A stretch of 64,000 nucleotides of DNA, from assembly GCA_965371785.1 (NCBI GenBank), contig CBDUZS010000005.1, positions 5,107 through 69,106 on the forward strand. The letters are read 5' to 3'. Below the pieces are notes generated by a model that did not search any database, was not told where the DNA came from, and was given only the letters and a program-made list of their open reading frames with translations. A program made the translations under genes and the position numbers. The DNA is from CBDUZS01 sp965371785 (GTDB taxonomy: Bacteria > Fermentibacterota > Fermentibacteria > Fermentibacterales > JCC-6). This document shows positions 16,388 to 25,582 of the stretch, piece after piece; positions within the stretch are counted from its first letter, which is position 1; the number at the start of each line of letters is the position of its first letter.

Positions 16388-18826
16388 ATGAAAGGTTTCG
16401 CAGGATCGCGCCGAACGGCAGTAATTACCGTTCTGGCGGCGTTCCTGTTGCCAGCCATAGGCATTGGCGTGGCTAATGCGATCGAGCTCGGGGAAACTGT
16501 TATGCTCAAGGTCCCCGATATGTCCGAGTTCCCGGAACCGATCGAAGAACACCAGTTCACCTGTCGCGGTGTAACTGAAAACGCCGTCTGGCTGGTACAG
16601 GATTCCTGCTCCGTCGATGGAGCCGGTCTTGGAGTCCTTGATACGATAGTCTGGAACAACCTGATAGATCAGGCCGAACTCGATATCCTCATGGGTGAAT
16701 TCGAGGGGTCGGGAGTCGACGTCTGGGAAGCCGTAACCGCCGGTTTCGGTGGTGTACCGGTTGACACCGACGGAGACCCCAAGGTCTGGATCACTCTGGC
16801 CACTATCAGGGACGTCTACGTACAGGATCCGAAAGACCGTAATTTCATGGTCTGGGTCAACCCCGATGATGTGAACGGCAGTGGTCTGTTCAACGATCAT
16901 GACTGCATCTACATCAACATCCACACCATGACCCTCAACGCAACATCCATTCAGGTAGCCAAGGAGCTGCGAAGGATCGACATACCGAACGGACTCGGTA
17001 TGCTGATCCGGACGGTCCTTGCTCCCACCGAGGAGTTGTGGCTTGTCAGAGGCCTGGGGGAGATAGCTCAGTACCTGAGCTACGGTGTAACCGTGACCGA
17101 TCCCGGAGGACAGGGGATCGAGTACAACATGAACGAGTACGAGAAAACACCGTACGCCGATCTTCTCAATTATCAGGCGACTTCCTGGAAGTACGATTTC
17201 GCCGCAACCAGGGGGCAGGAATTCCTCTGGTTGATGTACCTGCGTCAGAGGCAGGGCGACGACATCATCTCGGATATCGCACAGGCCGACTCGCTTTACC
17301 TGGGAATGGACAACATCGCATTCGCGATTAACCCGTCCGCTCCCGACATCCAGGCTGATATCGTTCCGATCTACTTCGACTGGCTCGTGTGCAACCTGTA
17401 CAGCAGCCTGAGAAGTACGTTCGCCGGCGGTATCTACACCTACGATTTCCTCGAGGGAAGCGATTTCCAGTTCGCGCACGTGGGCAATTCCGCAGCGTTC
17501 ACGGGTAAGTTCACGAACTACCCGATGGGCATCTGGATTCCCGGCGCAACGCAAGGTCTGACCGCACCCATCTGGGCCGCTCAGTACGACTACTTCGAGG
17601 GAGACTACAGTGCCTACACCAGCGTGAGCTTCAACGGCATGTTCTCGGATGGCAGCGGATCGGGCTCGGCGATCAACGGAGCATGGGAGGGAATCCTTGT
17701 CACCATCGATTCCACTTCCATGGACATTGCCACCGTCGAGGAGATCACACTCGACAGCTGGTACAACGGCACCTTCACGCTGGCCAATAATGCCTCCTAT
17801 CTGATCGTCACGAACAACAACGATGGCGGAGCATCAGACCTGAGGTACATTCTTGCTCAGGACGTCGACGGTACTCCCAGCGTCATGCTGACGATGCATC
17901 AGGGACTTGTGAGCGAGCAGTACGTTACGCTCTACACAGCTCTCTACAACATTGCCACGATGAGGACAGAGGGTTTCGACTGGGTTGGTCCCATCTTCAC
18001 TGCAACGATAGACGACTCCACGTCGGGCCTTGCCATGACCGCTTTTTCGGGCGACATATGGCAGCTCCGTTTCTCGGCATGGGAGAACGGCACTTACGAT
18101 CTTACCGTAGCCGGATACGACAGCGCCGGAACAAGCACCAGCGTCAGCAGAGAACTGGCAGTCGATCATGTGGTCGGTGAGCTGGGTCTCGGTCTGGAGA
18201 TAACCGGTGTCCGTCTTGATGTTCCTGGTGGCGCAGCAGCTCCCGGAAGCATGATCACACTCGCAGAGAGTGATCTGCTGGGTCTTGCGGTTGCCGCCCA
18301 GGTTCCGGTATCCGGGTGCAGAGGCGAGCTTACCGGTGTAATTGCCGGTCCTGTTACCGTAACACCGGTACAGGCAACGCTCTCTTTCGAAGCCGAAAAC
18401 GGACAGGCTGCGATCTACCGCTATTCCAACTCGGGATGGCAGCAGCTCGACAGCTACTATTCAGGTGGATACATCAGCGCACAGGTCAGCCAGGGGGGTG
18501 TCTACGTTCTGGGCAACGGCCCGGGAGTATCCTCACCCGCAGTTCCCTCCCAGTTCCAGCTGGGCGGCAGCTTCCCCAATCCGTTCTATGCCGAGACCAT
18601 GATCAGCTTCGCGTTGCCCCTTACCGGGCACGTTAACCTGAGGGTCTACGACATGTCCGGACGCCTGGTCCGTACGCTCGTCGATGGCGACATGTCCGCC
18701 GCTAACCATGCAATCACCTGGGATGGCTGCGATCACAACGGTGATCTGGTCGGAGCTGGTGTCTACTTCTGCAGGCTCGAAGCCGCAGGACAGATCCAGA
18801 CCCAGAAGATGCTCAGAGTAGAATAG
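16388..18826 (+). CDS. Exported M30-like peptidase homologue lacking metal ligands, with type-9-like C-terminal domain
   Basis: 812 residues from ATG 16388, chosen for its GAGGAGG site and signal peptide (about 10-31); the frame starts earlier at 16283. Residues 130-240 resemble FCB-group exported metallopeptidases of the hyicolysin/M30 type (KVWITLATIRDVY, VNPDDVNGSGLFNDHDCIYINIHT). In that family I expect an HExxH helix followed by an Asn/Glu-Gly-Glu segment. Here the corresponding stretches read AKELRRI (192-196 KELRR) and LWLVRGLGEIAQY (218-230), so both His and the third ligand are gone. It should therefore be catalytically dead toward peptides. The C-terminal domain (about 725-812; SFPNPFYAETMISF, VYDMSGRLVRTL, GAGVYFCRLEA) is FlgD-like/T9SS type A-like. 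Family assignment is from memory. Confidence 0.7.
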   Translation: MKGFAGSRRTAVITVLAAFLLPAIGIGVANAIELGETVMLKVPDMSEFPEPIEEHQFTCRGVTENAVWLVQDSCSVDGAGLGVLDTIVWNNLIDQAELDILMGEFEGSGVDVWEAVTAGFGGVPVDTDGDPKVWITLATIRDVYVQDPKDRNFMVWVNPDDVNGSGLFNDHDCIYINIHTMTLNATSIQVAKELRRIDIPNGLGMLIRTVLAPTEELWLVRGLGEIAQYLSYGVTVTDPGGQGIEYNMNEYEKTPYADLLNYQATSWKYDFAATRGQEFLWLMYLRQRQGDDIISDIAQADSLYLGMDNIAFAINPSAPDIQADIVPIYFDWLVCNLYSSLRSTFAGGIYTYDFLEGSDFQFAHVGNSAAFTGKFTNYPMGIWIPGATQGLTAPIWAAQYDYFEGDYSAYTSVSFNGMFSDGSGSGSAINGAWEGILVTIDSTSMDIATVEEITLDSWYNGTFTLANNASYLIVTNNNDGGASDLRYILAQDVDGTPSVMLTMHQGLVSEQYVTLYTALYNIATMRTEGFDWVGPIFTATIDDSTSGLAMTAFSGDIWQLRFSAWENGTYDLTVAGYDSAGTSTSVSRELAVDHVVGELGLGLEITGVRLDVPGGAAAPGSMITLAESDLLGLAVAAQVPVSGCRGELTGVIAGPVTVTPVQATLSFEAENGQAAIYRYSNSGWQQLDSYYSGGYISAQVSQGGVYVLGNGPGVSSPAVPSQFQLGGSFPNPFYAETMISFALPLTGHVNLRVYDMSGRLVRTLVDGDMSAANHAITWDGCDHNGDLVGAGVYFCRLEAAGQIQTQKMLRVE

Positions 18827-18839
18827 GGAGGGGGGAGAA

Positions 18840-19964
18840 ATGAAAAGCATAAGAACAGCACTACTGGTTATCCTGTGCGGCTCCCTCGTTCTTCTGGGGT
18901 GTGGGGAAGATCTCCCGACACTGCCGTATCCGGATTATCCTGAGGGCTTTGTACAGCTGGGCTGGGACGCATATGCCGACAACGACTTCGTAACTGCCAT
19001 GGATTACTTCCAGCAGGCAATCGATTCCGATGTCGACTACGCGCCCGGTTTCCTTGGTGCCGGCTGGACGGCCATTTCAATGGATGACTACTGGAACGTC
19101 GCCGGAAATTACTTCTACATGGCTGCGCAACTGGACGGTGGCAGCTGCCCGCTCGCCGAAGTAGCCGAGACACAGATGCAGGACACGAACTGGACGGTAT
19201 TCCAGTGCGTTGATCCTGTCCTGACGGCAGAAGACATGGCCGTCATAGAGGCTCTTGGCGAAACGTGGATCGACTGGCCCGATTCCGGTGATGTAACACT
19301 CATCGATCCGGAGATCATCGGTCAGTACCTCTACGGATCTTTTCCGTTCAACGTCGAACCCTTTCCGCGATACGGAGACATCCCGTTCGAGTACAGGTTC
19401 CAGCCCACGGCAGATAACTGCATGGCCATGTTCTCTCTCGAGAACGGTTTCACCAACATACTCGAGTACGTCGACAGCATCACTGTTGAAGGCGGAGAGA
19501 CCTGGGTCTACATCAACGTTCCACACACCGATGTAATCATAACCGGCGATCATTTCCACACATGGATCTCAGCCGATAACGTGCTGGCCTACGACTACGC
19601 GACCTACACGGCCAGCGGCAGTGCCGGCCAGATCACATGGGATGCGCTTGCCGGCTGGGCTCTCCTGGAGGAGGTACGCGCCGAAAACGGTAACGCGATA
19701 CTGGGGAATGCCGCCATCTGGGGGCTCTTCTCCAGCGTTGCAACGTACGACTTCGGTTCCGGTCTGTACTGGGCCGGTATCGAGGCCTTCAACGAAACCC
19801 AGCTGAAGGGAGTCGCTGCATCCGCCGCCTTCCTCGGACAGGCATTCAGGTTCGCCTGGTTCTCCTGTACCGATATGGGCTACGGTCTCGGGCTCGATCC
19901 CGAAGGCTCTACTTTCGTGTTCGATTTGATGCAGGTGATCGAATCGATGCTGACCGCACCCTAG
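18840..19964 (+). CDS. Lipoprotein with one or two TPR-like repeats
   Basis: 374 residues. Lipobox LLGC (Cys21) after a basic, hydrophobic signal. Residues 35-95 form a TPR-like pair (YADNDFVTAMDYFQQAIDSDVDYAPGFLGAGW). The rest is acidic and beta-rich with no motif I recognise; a C-terminal Ala-rich helix region (GVAASAAFLGQAFRF) closes it. Starts 13 bases after the preceding stop (GGGAGGGGGG upstream), so it is probably co-transcribed with the protease-like gene. A strong terminator follows at 19984-20010. Likely an envelope-facing scaffold or carbohydrate-binding accessory, but that is a guess. Confidence 0.75.
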   Translation: MKSIRTALLVILCGSLVLLGCGEDLPTLPYPDYPEGFVQLGWDAYADNDFVTAMDYFQQAIDSDVDYAPGFLGAGWTAISMDDYWNVAGNYFYMAAQLDGGSCPLAEVAETQMQDTNWTVFQCVDPVLTAEDMAVIEALGETWIDWPDSGDVTLIDPEIIGQYLYGSFPFNVEPFPRYGDIPFEYRFQPTADNCMAMFSLENGFTNILEYVDSITVEGGETWVYINVPHTDVIITGDHFHTWISADNVLAYDYATYTASGSAGQITWDALAGWALLEEVRAENGNAILGNAAIWGLFSSVATYDFGSGLYWAGIEAFNETQLKGVAASAAFLGQAFRFAWFSCTDMGYGLGLDPEGSTFVFDLMQVIESMLTAP

Positions 19965-19983
19965 CGGAACATCAGTATCACAG

Positions 19984-20010
19984 GAACCCCCGGGGTGGAC
20001 CCGGGGGTTC
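19984..20010 (+). terminator. Rho-independent terminator
   Basis: A perfect 11-bp stem (GAACCCCCGGG / CCCGGGGGTTC) around a 5-base loop, followed by TTCTTTTCTC. It ends the block of plus-strand envelope genes and faces the minus-strand gene ending at 20040. Confidence 0.85.
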
Positions 20011-20039
20011 TTCTTTTCTCCTGCGGCAGGTGAAAGGTG

Positions 20040-20957
20040 TCAGTACTCGATGTCGGGCTCGTGTATGCTGAAGATGTCGTAGGAGCCCTCACCCGAGTGC
20101 CTGTCCGATGAGAAGGCAATCCATTCGTGCGAAGGATTCCATGAAGGGTAGATATCTATTCCCGGATCATCAGTGACCTGAACGAGTTCATCCGTATCGA
20201 AGTTATAGACCCAGATCTCGTAATTACCCGAGCGGTCCGATGAGAAGACGAACCAGTTCTGGTACGGTCCCCAGCTGGGATGGATATCGTCAGAAGAGCC
20301 GCTCTGCACCGCGTGAGGGTCGCTTCCATCGGGCCTGATCAGCCAGATATCGCTTGATTCCGCTATTCTGTACTGAAAGAGAATCCAGCTGCCGTCAGGC
20401 GAATAGGAAGGTCGAAGGCAGTCCGCCGAAGGCTGGTAGAGAGGCGCTGGCTCGAAGTCCTCGTAAGCCGCTGTCCACAACCCCCAGGTTTCTCCGATCT
20501 CCGTGCAGAAGACAAGACTGTCCCCCACAGGATTCCATCCCGGATACATGTGCGGCAGGCTGTCGTAGAGAAGAACTTCGACCGCTGTTCCGTTACCTGG
20601 AATGGTCCTGAGTTCCGAGCTTCCGTCTTCGCGGATGGCGGCGTAGGCGATCATTCCCATCGAGTCGCTCCAGCAGCCCCAGGGGCCCGTGAACTCGTTG
20701 AAGGAAGTGAAGGTTCTCATGGACGGAGTTCCGGTTCCAGCGAAACCGAAGATGCATGGTGAACCGTTGTTACCGAACGTAGTGAACAGCAGCACACTGC
20801 CGAGGGGGGACCAGGCAAGGGCTGTGTCCGGGTAAGCGCCCGAACCTCCCCAGAGCGCTGCCGTATCCGGCCAGGGGCCTACCTCCTCAGGGTTGTCGCA
20901 GCTGCCGAGCAGCAAACTAGAGACCAGTAGCAGCAATACGTACAGCCTTGGCTTCAT
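20040..20957 (-). CDS. TolB-like beta-propeller lipoprotein
   Basis: 305 residues from ATG 20957, with AAGGAG seven bases away; a GTG two codons upstream has no spacing. Lipobox LLGSC (Cys20). The body contains WD40-like/PD40 repeats typical of TolB: PSYSPDGSWILFQYR, HPSWGPYQNWFVFSSDRSGNYEIWVY, YPSWNPSHEWIAFSSDRHSGEGSYDIF. Five or six blades are visible, so a single propeller. It lacks the N-terminal TolB domain, so it is not TolB itself. Location: outer- or inner-membrane-anchored periplasmic. Its transcription is separate from the murA gene upstream on the same strand (63 bases between). Confidence 0.8.
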   Translation of the reverse strand: MKPRLYVLLLLVSSLLLGSCDNPEEVGPWPDTAALWGGSGAYPDTALAWSPLGSVLLFTTFGNNGSPCIFGFAGTGTPSMRTFTSFNEFTGPWGCWSDSMGMIAYAAIREDGSSELRTIPGNGTAVEVLLYDSLPHMYPGWNPVGDSLVFCTEIGETWGLWTAAYEDFEPAPLYQPSADCLRPSYSPDGSWILFQYRIAESSDIWLIRPDGSDPHAVQSGSSDDIHPSWGPYQNWFVFSSDRSGNYEIWVYNFDTDELVQVTDDPGIDIYPSWNPSHEWIAFSSDRHSGEGSYDIFSIHEPDIEY

Positions 20958-21020
20958 TTCCACTCTCCTTGCGATTTCTCACGATTTGCCCTGCATGAAT
21001 TGAATACCTGAAGCAGTGCG

Positions 21021-22349
21021 TCAGGTTCCAGCTTCCGGTCTTTCTCTGGACGGACCGGCAAGGATTGCAGCTCCGAGAGTCAGAAGTCGTTCCACCAGGT
21101 TCTCGTAACCGCGTTCGATCTGGTGCACGTTTCTGATGAGGCTTGTTCCATTCGCGCAGAGGGCGGCAGTGAGCAATGCCATACCTGCCCTGATATCGGG
21201 GCTGGATACTTCGGTTCCCTGAAGTGCCGAAGGACCGGATACGACAACCCTGTGCGGATCGCATTGTATGATACTTGCGCCCATGGCAACGAGTTTGTCG
21301 ACGAAGAAGAGCCTGCTCTCGAACATCTTCTCGAAGATAAGACTGGTTCCCTCGGCCTGTGTTGCCACAACGACTGCGGTGCTGGTCAGATCGGGTGAGA
21401 AGCCTGGCCAGGGAGAATCGTAGATGGTCGGGATCGATCCACCCCTGTCCGGTTGGACGTGAAGCGACGTACCGCCGTCGACTTCTACATCCCCGCCGTC
21501 ACGGGTGATCGCAACCCCCAGTTTCGAAAGACCGTTCATTATCGGTTCGATAACGTTTGCGGGAACACCGTTAATCCTGACTCTTCCACCGCAGACGGCT
21601 GCCAGGCCGATGAAACTGCCAGTCTCGATATGATCGGCTACGATTGTGTGCGATGCTGCTCCCAGCAGTTCCCCCTTGCCGCGTACGATGATACGATTGG
21701 TTCCGCCTCCCTCGATGTCAGCACCCATCGCGATGAGCAGCGTGACCAGATCCTGTACATTGGGCTCGCAGGCGGCATTGTAGATAACCGTGTCACCGCG
21801 GGCCACTGCAGCAGCCATCAGTGCGTTCTCGGTGGCTGTTACCGAAGGCTCGTCGAGAAGAATGCTGCATCCGGAGAGATGCGGGGCTCTGAATTCTAGA
21901 AGTCCATTCGACAGGTCCACGGTTGCTCCCATTTGCTCGAGAGCGAGAAAGTGCGTGTCAAGTCTCCGTCGTCCGATGACGTCGCCGCCGGGCGGAGGGA
22001 GCGAAATCCTGCCCGTTCTCGCGAGAAGCGGACCGGCAAGGAGAATCGAAGCCCTGATGGTCCTGCACATATCCTTATCGAGCTTGAGAGGGTCGACCTC
22101 GGCAGCGGTAATACTGACGCAACCCCTGCCATGGTGTTCGACGGTTGCTCCCACCGTTTCGAGCAATGTCAGCATGGCTCTGACATCACGTATTGCAGGC
22201 AGGTTACTCAGCTTGACGGTTCTGTCCGTCAGGAGAGTTGCTGCTAGAATGGGAAGCGCAGCATTCTTACTGCCTGCAGGTGTCAGTTGACCCGATAGTG
22301 GTCTGCCTCCTTCGACCAGGTAGCAGTCCCGGGGAATCGGTCTCGTCAT
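21021..22349 (-). CDS. murA: UDP-N-acetylglucosamine 1-carboxyvinyltransferase, Asp-type
   Basis: 442 residues, the family length plus about 20. MurA transfers enolpyruvate from PEP to UDP-GlcNAc, the first committed step of peptidoglycan synthesis. Visible landmarks: GSKNA (26-30; Lys and Asn bind substrate), RASILLAGPLLAR, and the mobile catalytic loop PPPGGDVIGRRRLDTH. In most MurA proteins the loop holds Cys (E. coli C115); here the residue is Asp123. Asp at this position is known from mycobacterial and chlamydial MurA and makes the enzyme insensitive to fosfomycin. The start overlaps the exonuclease stop by four bases. The 3' end is slightly extended (GPSRERPEAGT). Confidence 0.95.
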   Translation of the reverse strand: MTRPIPRDCYLVEGGRPLSGQLTPAGSKNAALPILAATLLTDRTVKLSNLPAIRDVRAMLTLLETVGATVEHHGRGCVSITAAEVDPLKLDKDMCRTIRASILLAGPLLARTGRISLPPPGGDVIGRRRLDTHFLALEQMGATVDLSNGLLEFRAPHLSGCSILLDEPSVTATENALMAAAVARGDTVIYNAACEPNVQDLVTLLIAMGADIEGGGTNRIIVRGKGELLGAASHTIVADHIETGSFIGLAAVCGGRVRINGVPANVIEPIMNGLSKLGVAITRDGGDVEVDGGTSLHVQPDRGGSIPTIYDSPWPGFSPDLTSTAVVVATQAEGTSLIFEKMFESRLFFVDKLVAMGASIIQCDPHRVVVSGPSALQGTEVSSPDIRAGMALLTAALCANGTSLIRNVHQIERGYENLVERLLTLGAAILAGPSRERPEAGT

Positions 22350-23143
22350 CCCTGTCTCCTCTTACCGCTCTTCTTGAGAAGCGTATGGTACAGGTCAGGA
22401 TGTTCTTCGGGGATCCATGACTGCCTGAGGAGCCATTTGACGTAGTCCCCATCCTGCGCAACCACATCCTCGACCAGGCTTCCCCTGTACTTGCCGAAGG
22501 AGAAAGTAACAACATCGATGGGAGAGCGAACGAATGATGCGAGCTCGGACCAGTTGGTGCATCCCTGCAGTCCTCCTGACAGGGCTGACTCGAGCAGTGC
22601 TCTTACCAGGCTGGTGTCGAAGAGTGCCCTGTGTGCGTCGCCCCCGATATCGCTGTCCAGATCGAATCTGTACCTGAGAACCTGCAGAGCATGTGAGGGT
22701 ATCTCAGGCCAGACATGCCTTGCGAGACGGAGAGTATCAATCTCCATCTCAGCGGAGAAGCGATTGAAGACATCCGGCATCTGACGTTTCAGAATCGTGA
22801 GGTCGTAAGGCAGGTTGTGTGCGCTGATGTAGTCCGCCCGACATGCCAGAGAGGAAATGATTTCCTCGAGGTCGGGAAGAGGAGGAGCATCCTTTAACAT
22901 TCCGTTGGTGATGTGATGCACGGCAGATGCTTCGGGCGGAATCTGAGATGATGGTCTGACCAGTGCAGAGAAATCGGTCGAATTCTCACTGACTCTGGTG
23001 AATCCATCATACCGCGTTAGAATGATGGCTATTTCACAGATTTCAGCTGATTCCGGATCGATTCCGGTAGTTTCGGTATCAACGAAGAGAATTGTAGTCT
23101 GTTCGTCGTTTTCTGATGAAAAGAGATCTGGTTCAGGTATCAT
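22346..23143 (-). CDS. DnaQ-like DEDDh 3'-5' exonuclease with C-terminal DUF3820-like domain
   Basis: 265 residues. The exonuclease fold carries all motifs: ExoI VDTETTG (D22, E24), ExoII SAHNLPYD (D114), ExoIII GDAHRALFD (H171, D176), making it a DEDDh enzyme related to the DNA polymerase III epsilon subunit and RNase T. Residues about 215-260 (FSFGKYRGSLVEDV...DYVKWLLRQSW) match, from memory, the DUF3820 module often attached to such nucleases. There is no polymerase or GIY-YIG domain. Upstream of murA in a two-gene minus-strand unit. Roles in DNA repair or RNA trimming are both possible. Confidence 0.88.
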   Translation of the reverse strand: MIPEPDLFSSENDEQTTILFVDTETTGIDPESAEICEIAIILTRYDGFTRVSENSTDFSALVRPSSQIPPEASAVHHITNGMLKDAPPLPDLEEIISSLACRADYISAHNLPYDLTILKRQMPDVFNRFSAEMEIDTLRLARHVWPEIPSHALQVLRYRFDLDSDIGGDAHRALFDTSLVRALLESALSGGLQGCTNWSELASFVRSPIDVVTFSFGKYRGSLVEDVVAQDGDYVKWLLRQSWIPEEHPDLYHTLLKKSGKRRQG

Positions 23144-23288
23144 GTTTGCTAATCTAATCCCGGTTTCACCGCATGCAAACCCACTTTTTTTGACAATCGT
23201 AGGGGGAATTTGTTAACGTATTGAAAAGAAAGCTGTTTCTGGAATATGAAGTCGGAGATGAACTCTCTGAAATGACTGGAGGATGGAA

Positions 23289-24959
23289 ATGAAGAAGATC
23301 ACGATCAGCCTGGTACTCGCTTTCCTCATGCTGCCGGCGTGCGGCGTAGAATCGGGAGGTCCTCCTGCCGATGCGTTTATGGTCATGCCGGATGATGCAA
23401 TGATGGCGTTTGCCATTGTCGATCCCATTGCACTCATATCCAACGTAGATGGATACATCGAGGAAGGAATGCCTGCTCTAGGGTCATGTTTCATTGAGAA
23501 TACTCTGTGCAGTCAGCTTTCCGTTGATGACCTCGAGGCTCTGATGATGCAGTGGGGGCTCGATCCGAACGGAACCATTCTCTTCTTCATGCAAGCCATG
23601 GCTCCAGCAACGATGGGTTTTGCCGCGAATACGGTTGACTCCGAGGCCTTCTTCACACACATGTCTGACCTGGGGCTTACCTTCACCGATGCAGACCCCC
23701 TTGATAACATCGATGTGAAAAGCACGACTATTCCAACGGGGAACCTGTACTTTGCAGAACATCGCAGCGTTCTTCTGGCTGCCGGTTCACGGGGTATCCT
23801 GTCCTCCATGATAGAGCGGCTTGATTCGGGAGCGAACCCCTCGGGCGTCCAGGAGTTAGCGCCTGGAACACTCTGGAGCAGTATGGAACTCTCCGTCATG
23901 GGCCCCATGGCTGCTGCCCAGCTGGCAATGGCACGCCCACAGATCATTGCCGAAATGACCGCGGAGGGTCCTGATAACGAAATGGGTGTCAGGATGATCG
24001 GTCTCTACTTCGATGCGATCTCGGTTTTCCTCAACCAGACGGAAACCGTAGAGACCTCCCTGGTATTCGGTCCCGGGGACATCGAGGGTATGGCGTACAT
24101 CACATTTACACCCGGTTCCGACCTGGCGGCTCTCATAAGCTCACCCGTGGAAGTAGTCGATCTTACAGGTCTCATTCCAGCAGGCGATGTCGCCATGGTA
24201 AGGGTATCGGTTCCCCCGGAGCTGACAAAAGCGATTCTGAGTGCCCTTTCCGATGCCACGGGTGTTGACTTCCCGGAGGAGTCGCTCACCTTTTATGCCG
24301 ATTACAGCAGAAACTCGGCCATGTCGATAATGCTGGACGACGCTGGTTCGTTCATGCATCTTGTTGCGGTGTATCAGCTCCCCGAAGGTGCCGGTCTCGA
24401 AGAGGTCAGGTCCTTTTACGAGTTACAGCTCGATTTTACGACCGGCATCATGGGTGAATCCGCTGGAATGGTCGATTTTGAGCTCGTCGACACAGTGTAC
24501 AATGACCGGACCTACCTTCTGTTCGACATGAACCTTGATTTCTCGAGTATGGAGATCGAGGGAGCAGACATCCCCGAAACAGGTTTTCCTGAGGATATGT
24601 CCTTTACAACCTGGATCACCGTTGACGGGGAACTCCTCTTCATCGAGATGGCTGATCAGCCAATCGTTCTTGATGAGATTCTCTCGGGCACACTCGAACG
24701 CCCGACAGCCGATTCTGCCCCCGTCTTCGCAGACGCAGGCTCCGCAGACTTCGTTATGGCGTTCAACCTCAATGCGTACATCAGGATGATCATGGTGTTT
24801 GCCGGTGAAGAGATCGATATCTCTACACTGCCTGAGACTCCCGTATGGCTGAACTGCTGGGCAATCATCGATGCTGACGAGGCAATGATCATCAAGCACG
24901 GAAGCGTCTCCGGTGCGGATCTGGTGTCACTGATCGGCAGCTTTGCGATGATGTTCTGA
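23289..24959 (+). CDS. Large lipoprotein of unknown function (DUF3352-like)
   Basis: 556 residues from ATG 23289, six bases after GGAGG; the ATG six bases earlier touches the ribosome site. Signal with lipobox LPAC (Cys18). The protein is Met- and acidic-residue-rich, with a repeated pattern of strand-helix units (PADAFMVMPDDAMMAFAIVDP; LYFAEHRSVLLAAGSRGILSSMIERL) resembling the DUF3352 family of exported proteins. No catalytic motif. A TTGACA box at 23190 lies about 100 bases upstream but has no good partner -10 box. Probably monocistronic. Confidence 0.7.
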   Translation: MKKITISLVLAFLMLPACGVESGGPPADAFMVMPDDAMMAFAIVDPIALISNVDGYIEEGMPALGSCFIENTLCSQLSVDDLEALMMQWGLDPNGTILFFMQAMAPATMGFAANTVDSEAFFTHMSDLGLTFTDADPLDNIDVKSTTIPTGNLYFAEHRSVLLAAGSRGILSSMIERLDSGANPSGVQELAPGTLWSSMELSVMGPMAAAQLAMARPQIIAEMTAEGPDNEMGVRMIGLYFDAISVFLNQTETVETSLVFGPGDIEGMAYITFTPGSDLAALISSPVEVVDLTGLIPAGDVAMVRVSVPPELTKAILSALSDATGVDFPEESLTFYADYSRNSAMSIMLDDAGSFMHLVAVYQLPEGAGLEEVRSFYELQLDFTTGIMGESAGMVDFELVDTVYNDRTYLLFDMNLDFSSMEIEGADIPETGFPEDMSFTTWITVDGELLFIEMADQPIVLDEILSGTLERPTADSAPVFADAGSADFVMAFNLNAYIRMIMVFAGEEIDISTLPETPVWLNCWAIIDADEAMIIKHGSVSGADLVSLIGSFAMMF

Positions 24960-24990
24960 TCCTGCAATCGTTGAAGCCGGGACGGGTTTT

Positions 24991-25018
24991 AGCCCCTGGA
25001 GTGGCTACTCCGGGGGCT
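24991..25018 (+). terminator. Hairpin terminator of the lipoprotein gene, overlapping the end of pth
   Basis: An 11-bp stem (AGCCCCTGGAG / CTCCGGGGGCT, one G-T pair) with a 6-base loop, followed by TTTCC. On the minus strand the same hairpin contains the pth stop codon (25005-25007), so the convergent genes share it; the minus-strand 3' flank is A-rich, so termination is asymmetric. Confidence 0.65.
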
Positions 25019-25577
25019 TTCCGTTGTACACAGCCTGAGCTGCTTCGAGGCCACTGCGGATGCACATAAGCACGCAATCTGCAGCCCTGTGAGCCATGAG
25101 AGAAGCTTCTTCCTCGAGATTTTTCCGAATCGGTTCAAGGACGAAGTCTGCAAGATCTTCACCCTCCGGAGCCGGGCCCACCCCTAATCTCAATCGCTTG
25201 AATTCCTGAGTGGCCAGGCGCTCGATAACGTCGCGGAGTCCGTTGTGTCCCCCATCCGAACCGCACGCCCGCAGCCTGAGGGCTCCAAGAGGCAGGTTTG
25301 TATCATCACATACCACGAGCAGTTCACTGTCCGAGTAGCCTCTCAGTTCGAGGAACGACCTTACGGCAGAACCACTGCGGTTCATGAACGATTCCGGCTT
25401 GATGAGGTCCAGATCCTGTTCAAGCAAGGCAGCACTGAACAGACCGGCATTCGAAAAGGAAACGCCGGCTTCCCGGGCGAGGATATCCGCAACCCAGAAA
25501 CCGGCGTTGTGTCTTGTCATACGGTACTTCGCGCCGGGATTTCCGAGACATGCAACAAGCCTTATCCCGCCGTCCAA
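25005..25577 (-). CDS. pth: Peptidyl-tRNA hydrolase
   Basis: 190 residues, full length. It releases peptides from tRNAs dropped by the ribosome. Conserved features: LGNPGAKYRMTRHNAGF (catalytic His23 equivalent to E. coli His20, with Asn near it), FMNRSG, DDTNLPLG, and SDGGHNGLRDV with the second key His. It starts five bases after the rplY stop, in the common bacterial order rplY-pth. Confidence 0.97.
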   Translation of the reverse strand: MDGGIRLVACLGNPGAKYRMTRHNAGFWVADILAREAGVSFSNAGLFSAALLEQDLDLIKPESFMNRSGSAVRSFLELRGYSDSELLVVCDDTNLPLGALRLRACGSDGGHNGLRDVIERLATQEFKRLRLGVGPAPEGEDLADFVLEPIRKNLEEEASLMAHRAADCVLMCIRSGLEAAQAVYNGKPPE

Positions 25578-25582
25578 ATCTG

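Noticed and set aside
16382..17554. 390-codon open frame on the minus strand
   Set aside because: Antisense shadow of the protease-like gene, with composition typical of a mirrored frame.
23190..23218. Promoter with perfect TTGACA
   Set aside because: No acceptable -10 box at 16-18 bases; kept only as a remark in the gene entry.
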